From positions 42,817,858 to 42,881,857 of the forward strand of contig NC_083598.1 in assembly GCF_020882245.1 (NCBI RefSeq): 64,000 nt of DNA. The letters run 5' to 3'. The position numbers and the translations under genes are program-made. The notes under the pieces were generated by a model that made no database searches, was not told where the DNA came from, and worked only from the letters and a program-made list of their open reading frames with translations. Shown here piece after piece: positions 24,213-35,466 of this stretch; position 1 is the stretch's first letter, and the number at the start of each line of letters is the position of its first letter. This stretch comes from Rhopalosiphum padi (Eukaryota > Arthropoda > Insecta > Hemiptera > Aphididae).

Positions 24213-27200
24213 TTAGGAACTGTCCGATTCCCAATTACTAAATCGTTCTTCATTTAAATGGGATTTTATTGCTTCTTTATCATTCTTATTTATTTTTTCA
24301 ATATTTAAACTAAAATAAAAATTAATAAAAATTATTTTTATTACATTATTATAAATATAAATATGAAAAAATAAAATAAAAGCAGATACAAACCCTTGTC
24401 GCAATAGTTTCAAATCCTGTGGCGAAAGAAATGGAAATCTATGACTTCCCGAATTTAAATCAAATTTAATGTGTTTTAAATATCTTTGTTTCATAGATTG
24501 CCATGTACGGAATCTACAAACCTATAAAATAAAATTGAAATACAATTTTTTTACTTGTTACAGAAAAATATGAAAAGTATTAGAAATTATTCATATTTGA
24601 TATTGTATTATTACATATTTAAATATTTAACAGAAAAGTGAGTTTAGATTGAAATTTTATTCAAAATAAAGCATTCAAAGAATTGAGTAAATATTTTTTT
24701 GAAAAAAAAAGCTTAAGTCATAACTTCAAATAAATTTCATTAGCTTACATTGGCACGTTCCATATGTTGCCACATTGACACCCCAGTGACATTGAATGCA
24801 TAATTGTTTTTGATTATGAAATTAACAATACTTATCTCTTCTTTATGTGAATAAGGCATTCTCGTGCTTCATAAAAATTAATTAAATTAAATATAAATTA
24901 GGTAATTAGGTAAATCAATGTATAATATTTACTTTTTAGATGGATTAGTCTTCTGTAAAATTTTCTGTAAAGTATGAGACAACATAAAATCATCTGAATC
25001 GGCGTTAGATCTTAAATTAAAATATTTTTCAGTCAATAATATAAAAGCAAAATTTGTATCATTAATTGAATTATAAAAATCTTTTATTTGCATCAATGTA
25101 TGAAATGAGATTTAGTTGTATTTTAAAAATGTAGAAATTTATTTTAAAGTTAATAACTTACAATAAATATAAAAAAGGATTACTTTGAGTAAAATTTTTT
25201 TAATTCATGAAAATGATGACAATTTTATTATAATTACACCTTGACAATCAGATAAAACAGAGTACATATAAATTATGGGACATAAAAAGTTTAAAATACA
25301 TACAAAGTGCGTTTTTCAAATTAAAATTAATGATTTGTTGAAATAATATGTAATAATACATAAAACATGGAAAAACCCCAACTTTTAGATACATTTTTTT
25401 CAAGATTTAATCACTTAGTCATTTTTTCTAAAAACTTTGTATAACAGGGGCTTTATACAAGGTGGGGCAATGAAACGAACGATTTTAAAATAACTAAAAA
25501 TAATCAACAAGAATTTCTTTAATAAATGTATTCATACCCATATTAAAGTATATAAAAAAGCATTTAAAAAGTGATTATTTTGCAATTAATTTTTATAAAC
25601 GATGTCCCTAAGATGGCATCCATTTCGGAGTAAGCTTTTATCAAGGCATTTCTTAAAACAATGACTGCCTTTTCACATTCTTTCTCAAAAAAATATGGGC
25701 CATGATCCCTAGAGAAGATAAAGTGTACCAAACCGTTATTTTGGAGGAATGTAGACTGTAGAGGTCTTTGATGAACTTCACAATGGTTTATATCACTCCA
25801 ATAGTCCAATATCTCAAGTTTTGGTTATTGATGTATCTGGATAGGTCATGTCCAGTTTTATAAAAACAACTTGATGGATGCTTACTTTGAAATGGACACC
25901 ATCTTGTAAACATCATTTATAAAAATTAAATACAAAATTAGAATTTTCTAAATGCTTTTTTTATACTTTAAGATAGTATGAATACATTTAAATAAAACAA
26001 TTTTAATTAGTTATTTTTAGTTATTTTAAAATCACCTATTTCACTGTTCCACCCTGTATATTACATGATTTTAACTGTCTGGATAACATTTTGATCTATG
26101 TGCTGCGAAAATTATGTAATATTGGATGGAGGAAACATGATATGGATAAAACCATTTTATACGTGGCTACAATGTTAATTTTAAAATTCCTAGTAGATTC
26201 TCCAGGCTATCTTTGCTTGACTATGTTCCTCGACATAACACAAATTATGGTCAAATCTACTCTATCCACTGAATGATGTAACCAGCAAATGAGAACCCTC
26301 TCTAATCTTTAATACCTTTTATATAAGAGTAATATTAATATAAAGTAAACAATGTCTTATTTTAAAACTGTACCTTGGGCAGCAGCACATAATGCATGTA
26401 AAATAAAAATAAAATAAAATACTGCTAGATTACTAGACATACCGGATTACATGGTTGAAATACCTGAGTCTACTCTGTGTGTATGTGTCTTAGGATAAAA
26501 ATGACGTCTAATGTGTTTCAATACAAAAACAATACATACCTATCGACTTGAGAAATGGGATTAGTAGATGATGATATAATTGTACAGTTATTATTTTTGT
26601 TTTCTGGAATTGAGACTAAATCAAACCATGATTTATTTTGATAGAGCCAACAATCAAAAATATCATCTTTTGTATAATTTGCAGGACTTGTATTTTTAAT
26701 TCTATAAAATAAAAATAAAAATAAACATCAATAATTAATGATTATCACAATTTTAAAATACTTAATCAATGTAATTATTTACAATCTAACCTAAGATACA
26801 GAGTGGTACTTTTCAATATATTATATACGCAGGCTGTTATATAGTATGTCTACCAGTGAATTTACGAGTATAATAGTATGCAGTCTACTAAAAATAAATG
26901 TATTAAAAATTATATCATAAAGTATATCATTATTTAAAATAGGTAATTTAAAAAATTTGTCGAAAAAATTATTACTAAGAATAATGAATATTATGTTGTT
27001 TTGCATTCACTCGGTGTAGAAACAATTCAAATAACCTAACCTATACGTAAGTAAAAAATCATAGCACTTCCACAATTAAGACATTCGGCATTTTCATTAT
27101 TTGCCAAAACATAATTTCTAATTCAAAAATTTGTGGTTGATTCGTCACCACTTATAATTAAATAAAATTTTTTTATAAACATATTGAGTGTATGACTGCG

Positions 27201-28911
27201 TATATTGTAGTGTCGTGCAATAAGTAACGTACTGAGTATTTGAGCCTACAACATGTCGAAGTATTGTTGTCAAAAGTCATAAAGTAAGGCTATAAAGAAT
27301 AAAGTGTTCACCGGAAAAAAAGATTATCTATTAAAAATAAACTTCGGACTGTGTAAAAACCGGCCAGTCGCAGATAGATTGCATCCTACAGCACCTAGTA
27401 GAACGCATTTTCCAGTAGACCGCATACTATATGACAGCCAGCTACATGTCTGATGTCAATAATGGTCAATTGTCTTTTTTAATTACACTACGGGTATTTA
27501 GTATTTACATTGTTATCCATAAAATATTAGAAAAACATTTGGATGAATCATGGTAGTAGATTGTAATAATTATATGGAAAAATTATTTATGCTAAAACCA
27601 TAGTGAAAAAAAATAAAAATAAAAAAGTGGGGTACATTGGAAAATTGTTTAAATTAATGAAAATATATTTTCAAAGAAAACAATTAACATTAAATCGACC
27701 GGTTGTTATTCAACAGTATGTTAAATATACTCATTAAGAAAATCTTTATGGTTTCAGTAGGTACCACAGTTATCTACTAAAATTGGAGCATCGAATTTTC
27801 ACAGGTAAAGTTATACAACTACTGATTGTAGATCTACTAGAAATATAAATATTTTACCAAAATATATTTATATATAAAATAAATAGCAATTTTATTATAA
27901 TTTTTATAATAGATTGGCATACAATTGAATCCGCTCAGAAGTTTAAACATACTTGAGCATATTATTTTTATTACTATATAGTTATTAGAAAAATTGGGTT
28001 GTATGTTACATCCTTCAATCTCTCCCAATGGCTCTCATACAAGAAATTATAATTAATAAACAAAAATCAATGTTGACGATACTCACAAATATTTGGTTGG
28101 ATCAGGATAATTTTTGATTTTAAAGCAATCTTCAATGTATTTAATATCAAATGCTGGGATCTTTTCATGAAAATAATTGGTTTTTCCTGGTTTTGCAAGT
28201 ACCATTGAATGATTATTTGGTTTATCCAATACATCTGCAAAGGACTTCTGTAAATAAATAAAATATACAAAATATAAGAATTAAACAGTTGTATAATCTG
28301 TCCAGAACATCTAGGCAATAGCCAATAATCAACAGTTTTAATTTAGAAAAAAACAATAGGTAGTCAAAAAATTATATTACCCTCTATTCGCAATATACAC
28401 ATTGCATAAAAGATTTCTCAGTAGATATACAAGGTGATTTTTTAAACATGCTTACCCCATTTATATGCTTAAATTATGTATATATTCAAATCCTGATTTT
28501 TACATAGTTTCAAATTGTTAAAAAACAATGTTTTTATTAAAATATTATATTTTTTTAAGTTTTTTACTTTTTTAAATGACAGCATACGTATTTAAAGTTT
28601 ACACAAGCAGAGTAGTGGACAAACATTTTACGGGATAACTCCCGTACCACTACACACCGTGCATCTAAACTTTAAATACTTATAACTCATAAACTACTTT
28701 CTCATAAGTACATTCTTAGTGAATCATTCTGTATTATAATATAGATAGATATATAAGACATGTCTAACATAAAGATACTTACACTTAATAGGTTCAAATA
28801 AAATTTTTCTCTTGTATCCCAGTCGAGCACAAACGCCAAACTTTGTAGTTCAGCATTGTGGAAATAAAATACGTTTTCTGCCAGATCAAAATCCGTTGAC
28901 ATAAAATCCAT
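24213..28911 (-). CDS. TERF2IP: RAP1/TERF2IP-like telomere-associated protein
   Basis: Seven minus-strand exons with matching phases: 28783-28911, 28087-28247, 26540-26701, 24933-25010, 24749-24866, 24394-24521 and 24213-24309, giving 290 residues. Residues about 10-95 resemble the RAP1 BRCT domain (HNAELQSLAFVLD, MVLAKPG, FDIKYIEDC). Residues about 180-236 are the RAP1-type Myb domain, with MWQHMERANV and TWQSMKQRYLKHI closely matching the WQSxKxRYLKHL signature. RAP1 binds shelterin at telomeres and also acts in transcription. The vertebrate protein has 399 residues and a C-terminal RCT domain; here only about 54 residues follow the Myb, with no evident RCT. The exon 4 acceptor is the weakest call: open coding-like sequence continues upstream to about 25085 but needs a different phase. 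Exon 5 could start at 24866 or 24860 (both in frame). Confidence 0.82.
25458..26056. mobile_element. TIR transposon (599 bp) in RAP1-like intron 3
   Basis: Left end CAAGGTGGGGCAATGAAAC and right end (reverse complement) CAGGGTGGAACAGTGAAAT form inverted repeats that become identical further in (GATTTTAAAATAACTAAAAA). TA dinucleotides flank the element (25456-25457 and 26057-26058). A minus-strand open stretch of 81 codons (25564-25809) lies inside, with no transposase motif that I recognise; it may be a remnant of an ancestral coding part. Confidence 0.75.
26829..27442. mobile_element. candidate MITE in RAP1-like intron 2
   Basis: The left end GCAGGCTGTTATATAGTATG and the right end (reverse complement) GCTGGCTGTCATATAGTATG are inverted copies. 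The similarity continues for about ten more bases with a small gap (GTCTACCAG against CGGTCTACTGG). The interior is non-coding. The target duplication is not clear, so the borders are approximate. Confidence 0.55.
28430..28731. mobile_element. candidate MITE in RAP1-like intron 1
   Basis: Weak inverted ends: CAAGGTGATTTTTTAAACAT on the left and CAGAATGATTCACTAAGAAT (reverse complement) on the right, each flanked by TA. The interior block TAAACTTTAAATACTTATAA is shared with the partial copy near 38130-38348, which keeps a right end of the same type (GAATCATCCTG followed by TA). Confidence 0.45.
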
Positions 28912-29591
28912 TTTTAATTGTACTTACACATCGAATAGAATCTATAGAAAGAAATGTTATATAATTTTAAATAATATAATAGAACACACTAACATTACTT
29001 CAAAATCTATTTTGCTGTACTCATTTAAATAGTTAATCGCTGAAAATAATATTATAGAAATATAAATAACGTTGTAACCATGACAAAATATTATTTAAAT
29101 GTATGATAATAATAATATTTTAAACAGGTTGTACGTGATAAAAATTATGTCTTTAATCGTGGCTATAACCGTGGTTGGATATCAGTTATCAGTACGTTTA
29201 TTAAACATTGTCAAAATTATTTCTCTTCGTATGAATATTGGTAATATATTTTTAAATAGGTAATGGTATGACCTACCTAATATGTGTACAGTAACTGCTC
29301 TAGTGCTCTATCATGCCACGATGTGGCGGCGTAGCACAATTTAAAAAAAAAATTCTCTTCTGTCGTTTGTTGTTTACTTTACACGAATAACAATTAGTCG
29401 TGATTGAACTTCCCCGTTAATTAAACAAAACAACTGAATGTGTAAACATGTTTTTTGCGCTCCTAAAGAGAAAACAAAATCCCACGTTCGGTGCTGCTCA
29501 CCACTGTTGTCGGTTTGAAGTCACCACGACCGAATGCACTTCTGCATTTCCGTTTTAAATCCGTGATTGTTTTTATTTGAGACTCACCGCC
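28912..29591. promoter_or_regulatory. shared promoter region of RAP1-like gene and SLC39A9
   Basis: Only 680 bases separate the two divergent start codons, so both promoters must lie here or within upstream non-coding exons. The half nearer SLC39A9 (29290-29590) is richer in CpG. I see no clear TATA box. Bidirectional use is inferred from the head-to-head layout. Confidence 0.5.
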
Positions 29592-31789
29592 ATGGACGAA
29601 TCAACGTTCCTGATGCTACTGTCTGTCCTAATGTTGGTTGCCAGTTATTTATCTGGCAGTGTTCCGCTAGTGATGCCCATGTCCGAAGTAAGTACGATCC
29701 ATGTCAGTGCTAAACTAATGTAATATGACATACCTATATTGTGTTTTGTAGGCCAAATTGGAACTCGTATCCTTATTCGGAGCTGGCCTCCTTGTCGGGA
29801 CTGCGTTAGCTGTGATAATACCTGAAGGAATCCATTCCCTCTACTCGACTGTGGCACCACACAAAAGTTTGTTCATTGATTAATATGTAGGTGTACTATG
29901 GAGTTAAGATATATATCGACATTAAAAAGAACTACCAAAAATTGTTGTGCACGGTCAAATTATATTGATTAATATCCAAAAAGTGCACAACACCATAATA
30001 AAATATTAGAAAGCCCTGAGATTCATTCTATTAACATATGGAAATGTAATTGTCTCAACCCATGTTCAAATAGTTAATTATGGTTTATAATTTATGTGAT
30101 TCTCTGATGCTGGTGTGTTATTTTTTATTGCCTCCACATTACACAAAATCTTTTCACTAAGCTTGCAATTTGATTTTATGTAATAGGTATGAATATATTA
30201 TCAATTGAGTAATTATGGTATTTAGTTTATGACGAATAAATAATTACTTATTAATGATATTTTGATAATTGTAGTGATTCCTTAAGGTTTTTTCTTTATC
30301 CCATTTCAGTCAACTTGACACATTTTTTATAAATAAAATTGTTACTAATTAACTTCATCCTGTTCAAAAGATTTTTTTAAACAGATTTAAGAAGTACTGA
30401 TACCTTATGAATAAAATTATAAAACATTTACTACGCTAATTTATATTACTTTAATGTATAATATACCTAATTTTAACTGATGGTTGAACCAGTGGTGGGT
30501 CTCTAATTTGATTCTAAGTCTTGTATGCTTATATGTAATTGGTTAGATAATCATTCAAATTTCTGACACAACAATACCCTTTATTTTCAGATATACCTAG
30601 TTCAACAAATGCTTATTTGTATTGTATTATTGTAATCATTATTTTTTTTAATAAATTAAATTACTCCTCTTTCTTCTTTTTTAAAATATCAATTATTAAA
30701 TGTGTATGGTCTAATTATAAATAATTGTAATATTTTGGTAGTCCACCAATTACAAATGTATTCTCATATTTCCACTAACCTTATACATATCACTTTTTAT
30801 ATTTATGTATTTTCTAAGTTACTACTTTTTTTTAACAATAGTATAATTAAAACATTAACTATGATGCAAATGAGTTTATGTCTATATTTTAAAGACTTAC
30901 AATTATTTATTTAATCTATATCATTCATGTAAAAATGATTCCTCTTATTTTGTATTTAAATTGATTTTTACAGCTACTGATAATATAACAGTTGCAGTAG
31001 ATTTCAGTGAAGTTAATTTTCATTCAGTTATTGGAGTTACATTAGTATTAGGATTTACACTAATGTTGCTAGTAGATCAACTGTCATCAAAATATACAAA
31101 AGGTAAGCATCAAAAAATGTTTCAATAACCATTATGGCAATATTTATTAAATTTATGCGCTTGTAGTGATTTATTTTTGAGGACTAATATTTTTTATTAT
31201 TAAAGATGTAGAAGCCGGATTTGCCAGCCGTAACTCTGGTAGTATGACAGCTACTCTAGGTCTTGTAGTGCATGCTGCTGCTGATGGTATCGCTTTGGGT
31301 GCTGCAGCTGCCTCAACTCAAACAGAAGTGGAAATGATCGTTTTTGTCGCAATAATGTTACATAAAGCACCAGCTGCCTTTGGTTTAGTCACCATTCTAT
31401 TACACCATGGACTTGACAAAAAAAGAATACGTAGACACCTGATAGTATTTTCTATGGCTGCACCCTTAGGTGCATTGCTCACTTTCTTTTGCATAGGACA
31501 GGTACTTGACATTTGTTGTACAAATTATTCTTTTTGTTTACAGTTATTGAATTATTGTGTTAATACATTTCAGGAAAGTAAAGAAACATTGTCATCCATG
31601 AATGCCACCGGAGCTGCCATGTTGTTCAGTGCAGGAACATTTTTGTACGTTGCTACAGTTCATGTACTTCCAGAGTTGATGGTCAAAGCTTCTAGAGGTG
31701 GCAGTGATACTTTTAACCCATTACAATTGTTGTGCTTAGTATGTGGTACTGTGACACCATTAATGTTGTCGGTCCACCATGGCCACTAA
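29592..31789 (+). CDS. SLC39A9: Zinc transporter ZIP9 (SLC39A9)
   Basis: Five plus-strand exons: 29592-29687, 29752-29866, 30974-31102, 31206-31501 and 31574-31789, giving 283 residues (human 307). The start CCGCCATGG is an excellent Kozak context. The protein is a chain of hydrophobic helices typical of ZIP transporters. The metal-binding helices are clear: HAAADGIALGAAA (His136, Asp140) and HKAPAAFG (His166). The C-terminal FSAGTFLYVATVHVLPE is typical of ZIP9. ZIP9 moves zinc into the cytosol, mainly from Golgi and at the cell surface, and in vertebrates also responds to androgens. The loop joining the early helices lacks the histidine-rich run of the human protein. It is head-to-head with the RAP1-like gene and tail-to-tail with PFDN4. 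Confidence 0.95.
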
Positions 31790-32012
31790 GTACTAAGACC
31801 AAATACATTTTTATAACTGTTTCTTAATTATTGCATGATAATAATATTTTAACAACAGTCCATAAATAACCAAGTTTAAACGCAAGTTATTTTCAAAAGG
31901 CTACAATGTTTCTGAAACTTAATTCTGTATCCCAGGAAATATAAAATCCAATAACATTGTAAAGTCAATACAGAAAAAGGATATTATTTTTTTGTTATCT
32001 ATTAAAATTTTC

Positions 32013-32018
32013 AATAAA
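32013..32018 (+). terminator. polyadenylation signal of SLC39A9
   Basis: AATAAA 224 bases after the stop codon, followed by T-rich sequence. It is the best-placed signal for the SLC39A9 3' end before the convergent PFDN4 gene. Confidence 0.5.
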
Positions 32019-32385
32019 ATATTTTAGTTATTTTCAATCGTTTAACATATCTAACACATTATAGAACTTGAATTTCCAAATATTTGGGTTCTAGTAATAT
32101 TATTTTAAAAATCAACGACCAAAGCATTTTAAACTAATAAACTCTTGATTTTTTTTTTTTTAATTACCATAATCAATGAATACAAATACACACTTTATAA
32201 TTGTTTTTAAATTGTTTATTATTGTTATTGTGTTAATACTATTTTTTTTTTTTTAATAGGTATAAAATGTATAAATGAAATTATAATATAAGTTTATATA
32301 TTTTTTTTATTAATTGAAAGCTGGGTTATAAGTTTTTTATATATAAATATACTTATGTGATTATATTTTTAGTTTGATAAGAAAT

Positions 32386-32391
32386 TTTATT
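32386..32391 (-). terminator. polyadenylation signal of PFDN4
   Basis: AATAAA on the minus strand (TTTATT on plus), about 32 bases past the PFDN4 stop codon, implying a very short 3' untranslated region. Confidence 0.5.
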
Positions 32392-32422
32392 ACATTATAA
32401 TAGAGAAATAAACATATTTTTT

Positions 32423-33563
32423 TTAATCTTCAGCTTCTAAGTTTATATTGTTACCAAATTTTCCATATAAATGTGTTTTTAAATCACTCATTGTAGATGA
32501 AATATCTTTGATTTTCGTTTCAATATCCTTCATATCTTTCTCAACAGATTTTTTCAATTCTTCCAAATTGTTCTATATAAATATCACATCAAATAATAGT
32601 AAAAATTATTGTTCACAATAAAAATAGAAATTATATCTTTCATACCTGTGCAGTTTCTAGATTATAATATACAAAAGTTTCTCCAGAAAGGTATGGAAGA
32701 TTAGGACAATCATCCTCGTCTAATAACATTAACTCTTCAGAAGCATCTTCTAGATTCTTTAATGTTGTCTACACAAATCAATTGAAGATGAATTAGTCTT
32801 AGAACGTCTTACGTGTAAGTATTTTTATTTATTATAAATCAAATTATATCAAATATTAATTTGAATTTTCTAGTATTTCTACTGGGACTACAATTTACAA
32901 AATAAAATAATTAGATACAAAATTGAACAGTCTACTAGTGTCTTTACATATTTAATTTACAAGCAACTAAAATTTTATAACTTTGATTAATCAAGATAAA
33001 ATTTACATAATAAGAAACTAATTAACATACTTGTTTTGATTTTAATTCATCTCTGTATTCATCAACACGTGCATTAAGCCTTGCGAACTTGTTGATTTTT
33101 TGTTGATCTTCGAATGTAATATGGACATCAGAATCCTATTTATCAATATATAAGGTACAAAATAAATTATAATATAACTATGATATTATCATTAAGAATT
33201 TAAAAATGTAAGCTGAATAATATTATTATTAATTTATAATAGGAAAATATTTTAATTTAATTGAATCAAGTAGTGTAATCTATTTACCTATCGTCTACAA
33301 AAATAATATTGATCATAAGTTCTGTAATTTAAAAATTAAAATGAAAATATTGATATCTTGTGTGTTAACAATATATATTAAATTAAAAATCAAATACCTA
33401 TAATTTATTATTGTTTATTTTTCTTAAAAAAACTCAACTATTAAACTATATAAAATAAAAATAGGTATGTAAAACAGTTTTTATCTATAACTTTTAATAT
33501 AGCAATAAAAGTTGAAAAACTTACCGGTTGAAATGTTCCTTTAGACACTGATGTTGAAGCCAT
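32423..33563 (-). CDS. PFDN4: Prefoldin subunit 4
   Basis: Four minus-strand exons, all ending in phase 0: 33525-33563, 33031-33135, 32646-32768 and 32423-32572, giving 138 residues (human 134). The sequence VHITFEDQQKINKFARLNAR, the block LKNLEDASEELML, and the C-terminus LYGKFGNNINLEAED match prefoldin 4 almost position for position. It is a beta-class prefoldin: two long coiled-coil helices joined by short beta hairpins (about residues 60-85). In the hetero-hexameric prefoldin complex it hands unfolded actin and tubulin to the CCT chaperonin in the cytosol. The first exon carries only 13 residues, a divergent N-terminus. The gene converges on SLC39A9. Confidence 0.96.
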
Positions 33564-34394
33564 TTCAAACAGTTTTTTTAATAGTTATACAATTTAGGTA
33601 GTGATTGAGTAATAAATTTGTTTGTATTTTGTAACTTGATATGACCAATACTCGTGTTTCGTTGAATAATTTACAACTTACACCTACTGAGTACAATTGA
33701 TTGCAAACGGGCTACTCGTGTTCGTGATTGTCTATCATGTGTTGTTCCATAGCTAGTGTGATACTGTGATAACTCCGGTGATATGGGCTCTGAATTACCA
33801 TAGACCTTATACTTAGTATTAGGTATTTGAGTGATACCGATATATCAGATTTCAGTTATCCCAAAGTGATAAGAGATTAAATAAAAACCTTAACCATCGC
33901 AAATCGCAATGTTACGCATTCATGAATTCATGATTCATAATATGCATGTAATCATTTGTATATAATTATAGAAATATATGTAATATGTAATATTCTTTAT
34001 AGAAATATTTCTATCATGAGTGACTCGGCGTCTTACACAGTCGTACAGTAGTCACACTTATTAATTAGTGCTACAGCCAGTACCGATACCGAACTTCTGC
34101 CTGTGCGAACTAGGTGGCTAGGCCCTAGGGGTCCTGGCCCCTGGCCAAGTAGCAAAAATATGCACACAAAATGGATCAACATGGAGAAATATTTCGTGTA
34201 TAGAATCATAGACCTATAAACTAATTTTTTAAGCAAACTTAAATACAATAAACCATTATTCATTGAACATGAGGCTGATATGAATGATTTTATTAATTCA
34301 TCAATAAATTATTTAAAATCATTACAAAGCAAAGATCATTATAGGTCTATGTATAGAATATTATTTTATTATTTTTTTTAATGCATAAATAAAA
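33564..34394. other. intergenic, 5' flank of PFDN4
   Basis: Contains the presumed PFDN4 promoter; a CCAAT motif lies at about 33644. A GC-rich inverted stretch near 34120-34145 (GGCCCTAGGGGTCCTGGCCCC) gives an open frame without meaning. No gene recognised. Confidence 0.5.
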
Positions 34395-34860
34395 AGGTGG
34401 GCAAGTGGGTATCGTTCTACCTCTACTGTATCTATAGTAGAGATGAAGAGTAGGTCACTGGTCAGTGGTCACTATAATGGATGTGTTAAATTTGAAATTT
34501 GAATGCAATGACAGGTATCATTGTATACGAAAAACGATTCTGAAGGAAGATGATTTGTCAGTCAATAATAATTAGTAGGATATATTTTATTATTGCCTGT
34601 ATAATATTGTATATTGTAATATATCATTATTTTACACGATTTCGTAAAAATTTACATTTCATACATCATACGCTCTTAAATTGTTTTCTAATTGACGCTG
34701 GCATTTTTTTCACAGTTACTTGAAGGAAAACTTATGGGTAACCTTGTATTGGGTTTTTTAACCTTAGATATAAATCACCAACATTTTATGAATTTTAAAC
34801 TTCAAAATTCTTTGCAAATTTTTGCGACTTTGATATATTTCGTAAACATTTGAACTTTAA
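34395..34860. repeat. dispersed repeat, copy B (inverted relative to copy A)
   Basis: Reverse-complement homologue of 20330-20735. Shared blocks include TAGTAGAGATGAAGAGTAGG, CACTATAATGGATGTGTTAA, and GACAGGTATCATTGTATA. Copy B is longer, with an extra CACTGGTCAGTGGT duplication and differences in the AT-rich centre. No coding frame. Confidence 0.65.
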
Positions 34861-35085
34861 ATGCTTATAAACAAAAATTGTGACTAACGATTTTTATTTT
34901 TTCTTACTACGATAAGTACAACTTATAATAAACCTTGTATTAAATTTTAAAGATTTATTTGGATAGTAATTTTTTTTTATAGTCATTAAAAAAAAAAACT
35001 TAGAAAAGTCGAAAATTTCTATTGTCTTTTAATATTATATACCTAGGTAGTTAGGTTATTTGGTACATAAACTTTAAACGACAGT

Positions 35086-35466
35086 GAAGTCAGAATTTGA
35101 TGATTAGACTTAGTTCCGAAGTTATGGCCGATTTGTTTATGAATAACGGTACCCATATGCGCCCGTAGACATTTTTCTAGGAGGGGGGGGCAATGTTAGG
35201 ATTTAAGGAGAAATATTATAATTTTACTAGGTATTTTAAAACAACTATTATCAATCGAATGCAAATAATCTAATCTAATGTTTTTAAAATAGTAACCTAT
35301 TATTCATATAACCACTTTCAATTTGTTATAAATTTATAATATAGTAAATGTAATTTAATTTAAATGTCCCAGCTTGCCCCCCCTCCGGGCGCCTGCCGCC
35401 TATGGGCTATGGTGGTACCTATTATCAGATAGCGTATTATTGTTCAGCCTGACAAATTCTGACTTC
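35086..35466. mobile_element. nested inverted-repeat elements
   Basis: An outer perfect 14-bp inverted pair, GAAGTCAGAATTTG (35086-35099) and CAAATTCTGACTTC (35453-35466), encloses an inner element at about 35154-35404. The inner ends are CATATGCGCCCGTAGACAT with a G-run on the left and CATAGGCGGCAGGCGCCCGG with a G-run (reverse complement) on the right. GGTACC occurs on both sides of the inner element (35147-35152 and 35414-35419), possibly part of a target duplication. No coding content. Confidence 0.5.

Noticed and set aside
25564..25809. 81-codon minus-strand frame as a host gene
   Set aside because: It lies wholly inside a TIR element within an intron, so it is treated as transposon remnant.
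34033..34263. Minus-strand frame rich in Gly, Pro and Leu
   Set aside because: Generated by a short GC-rich inverted stretch; no conserved features.
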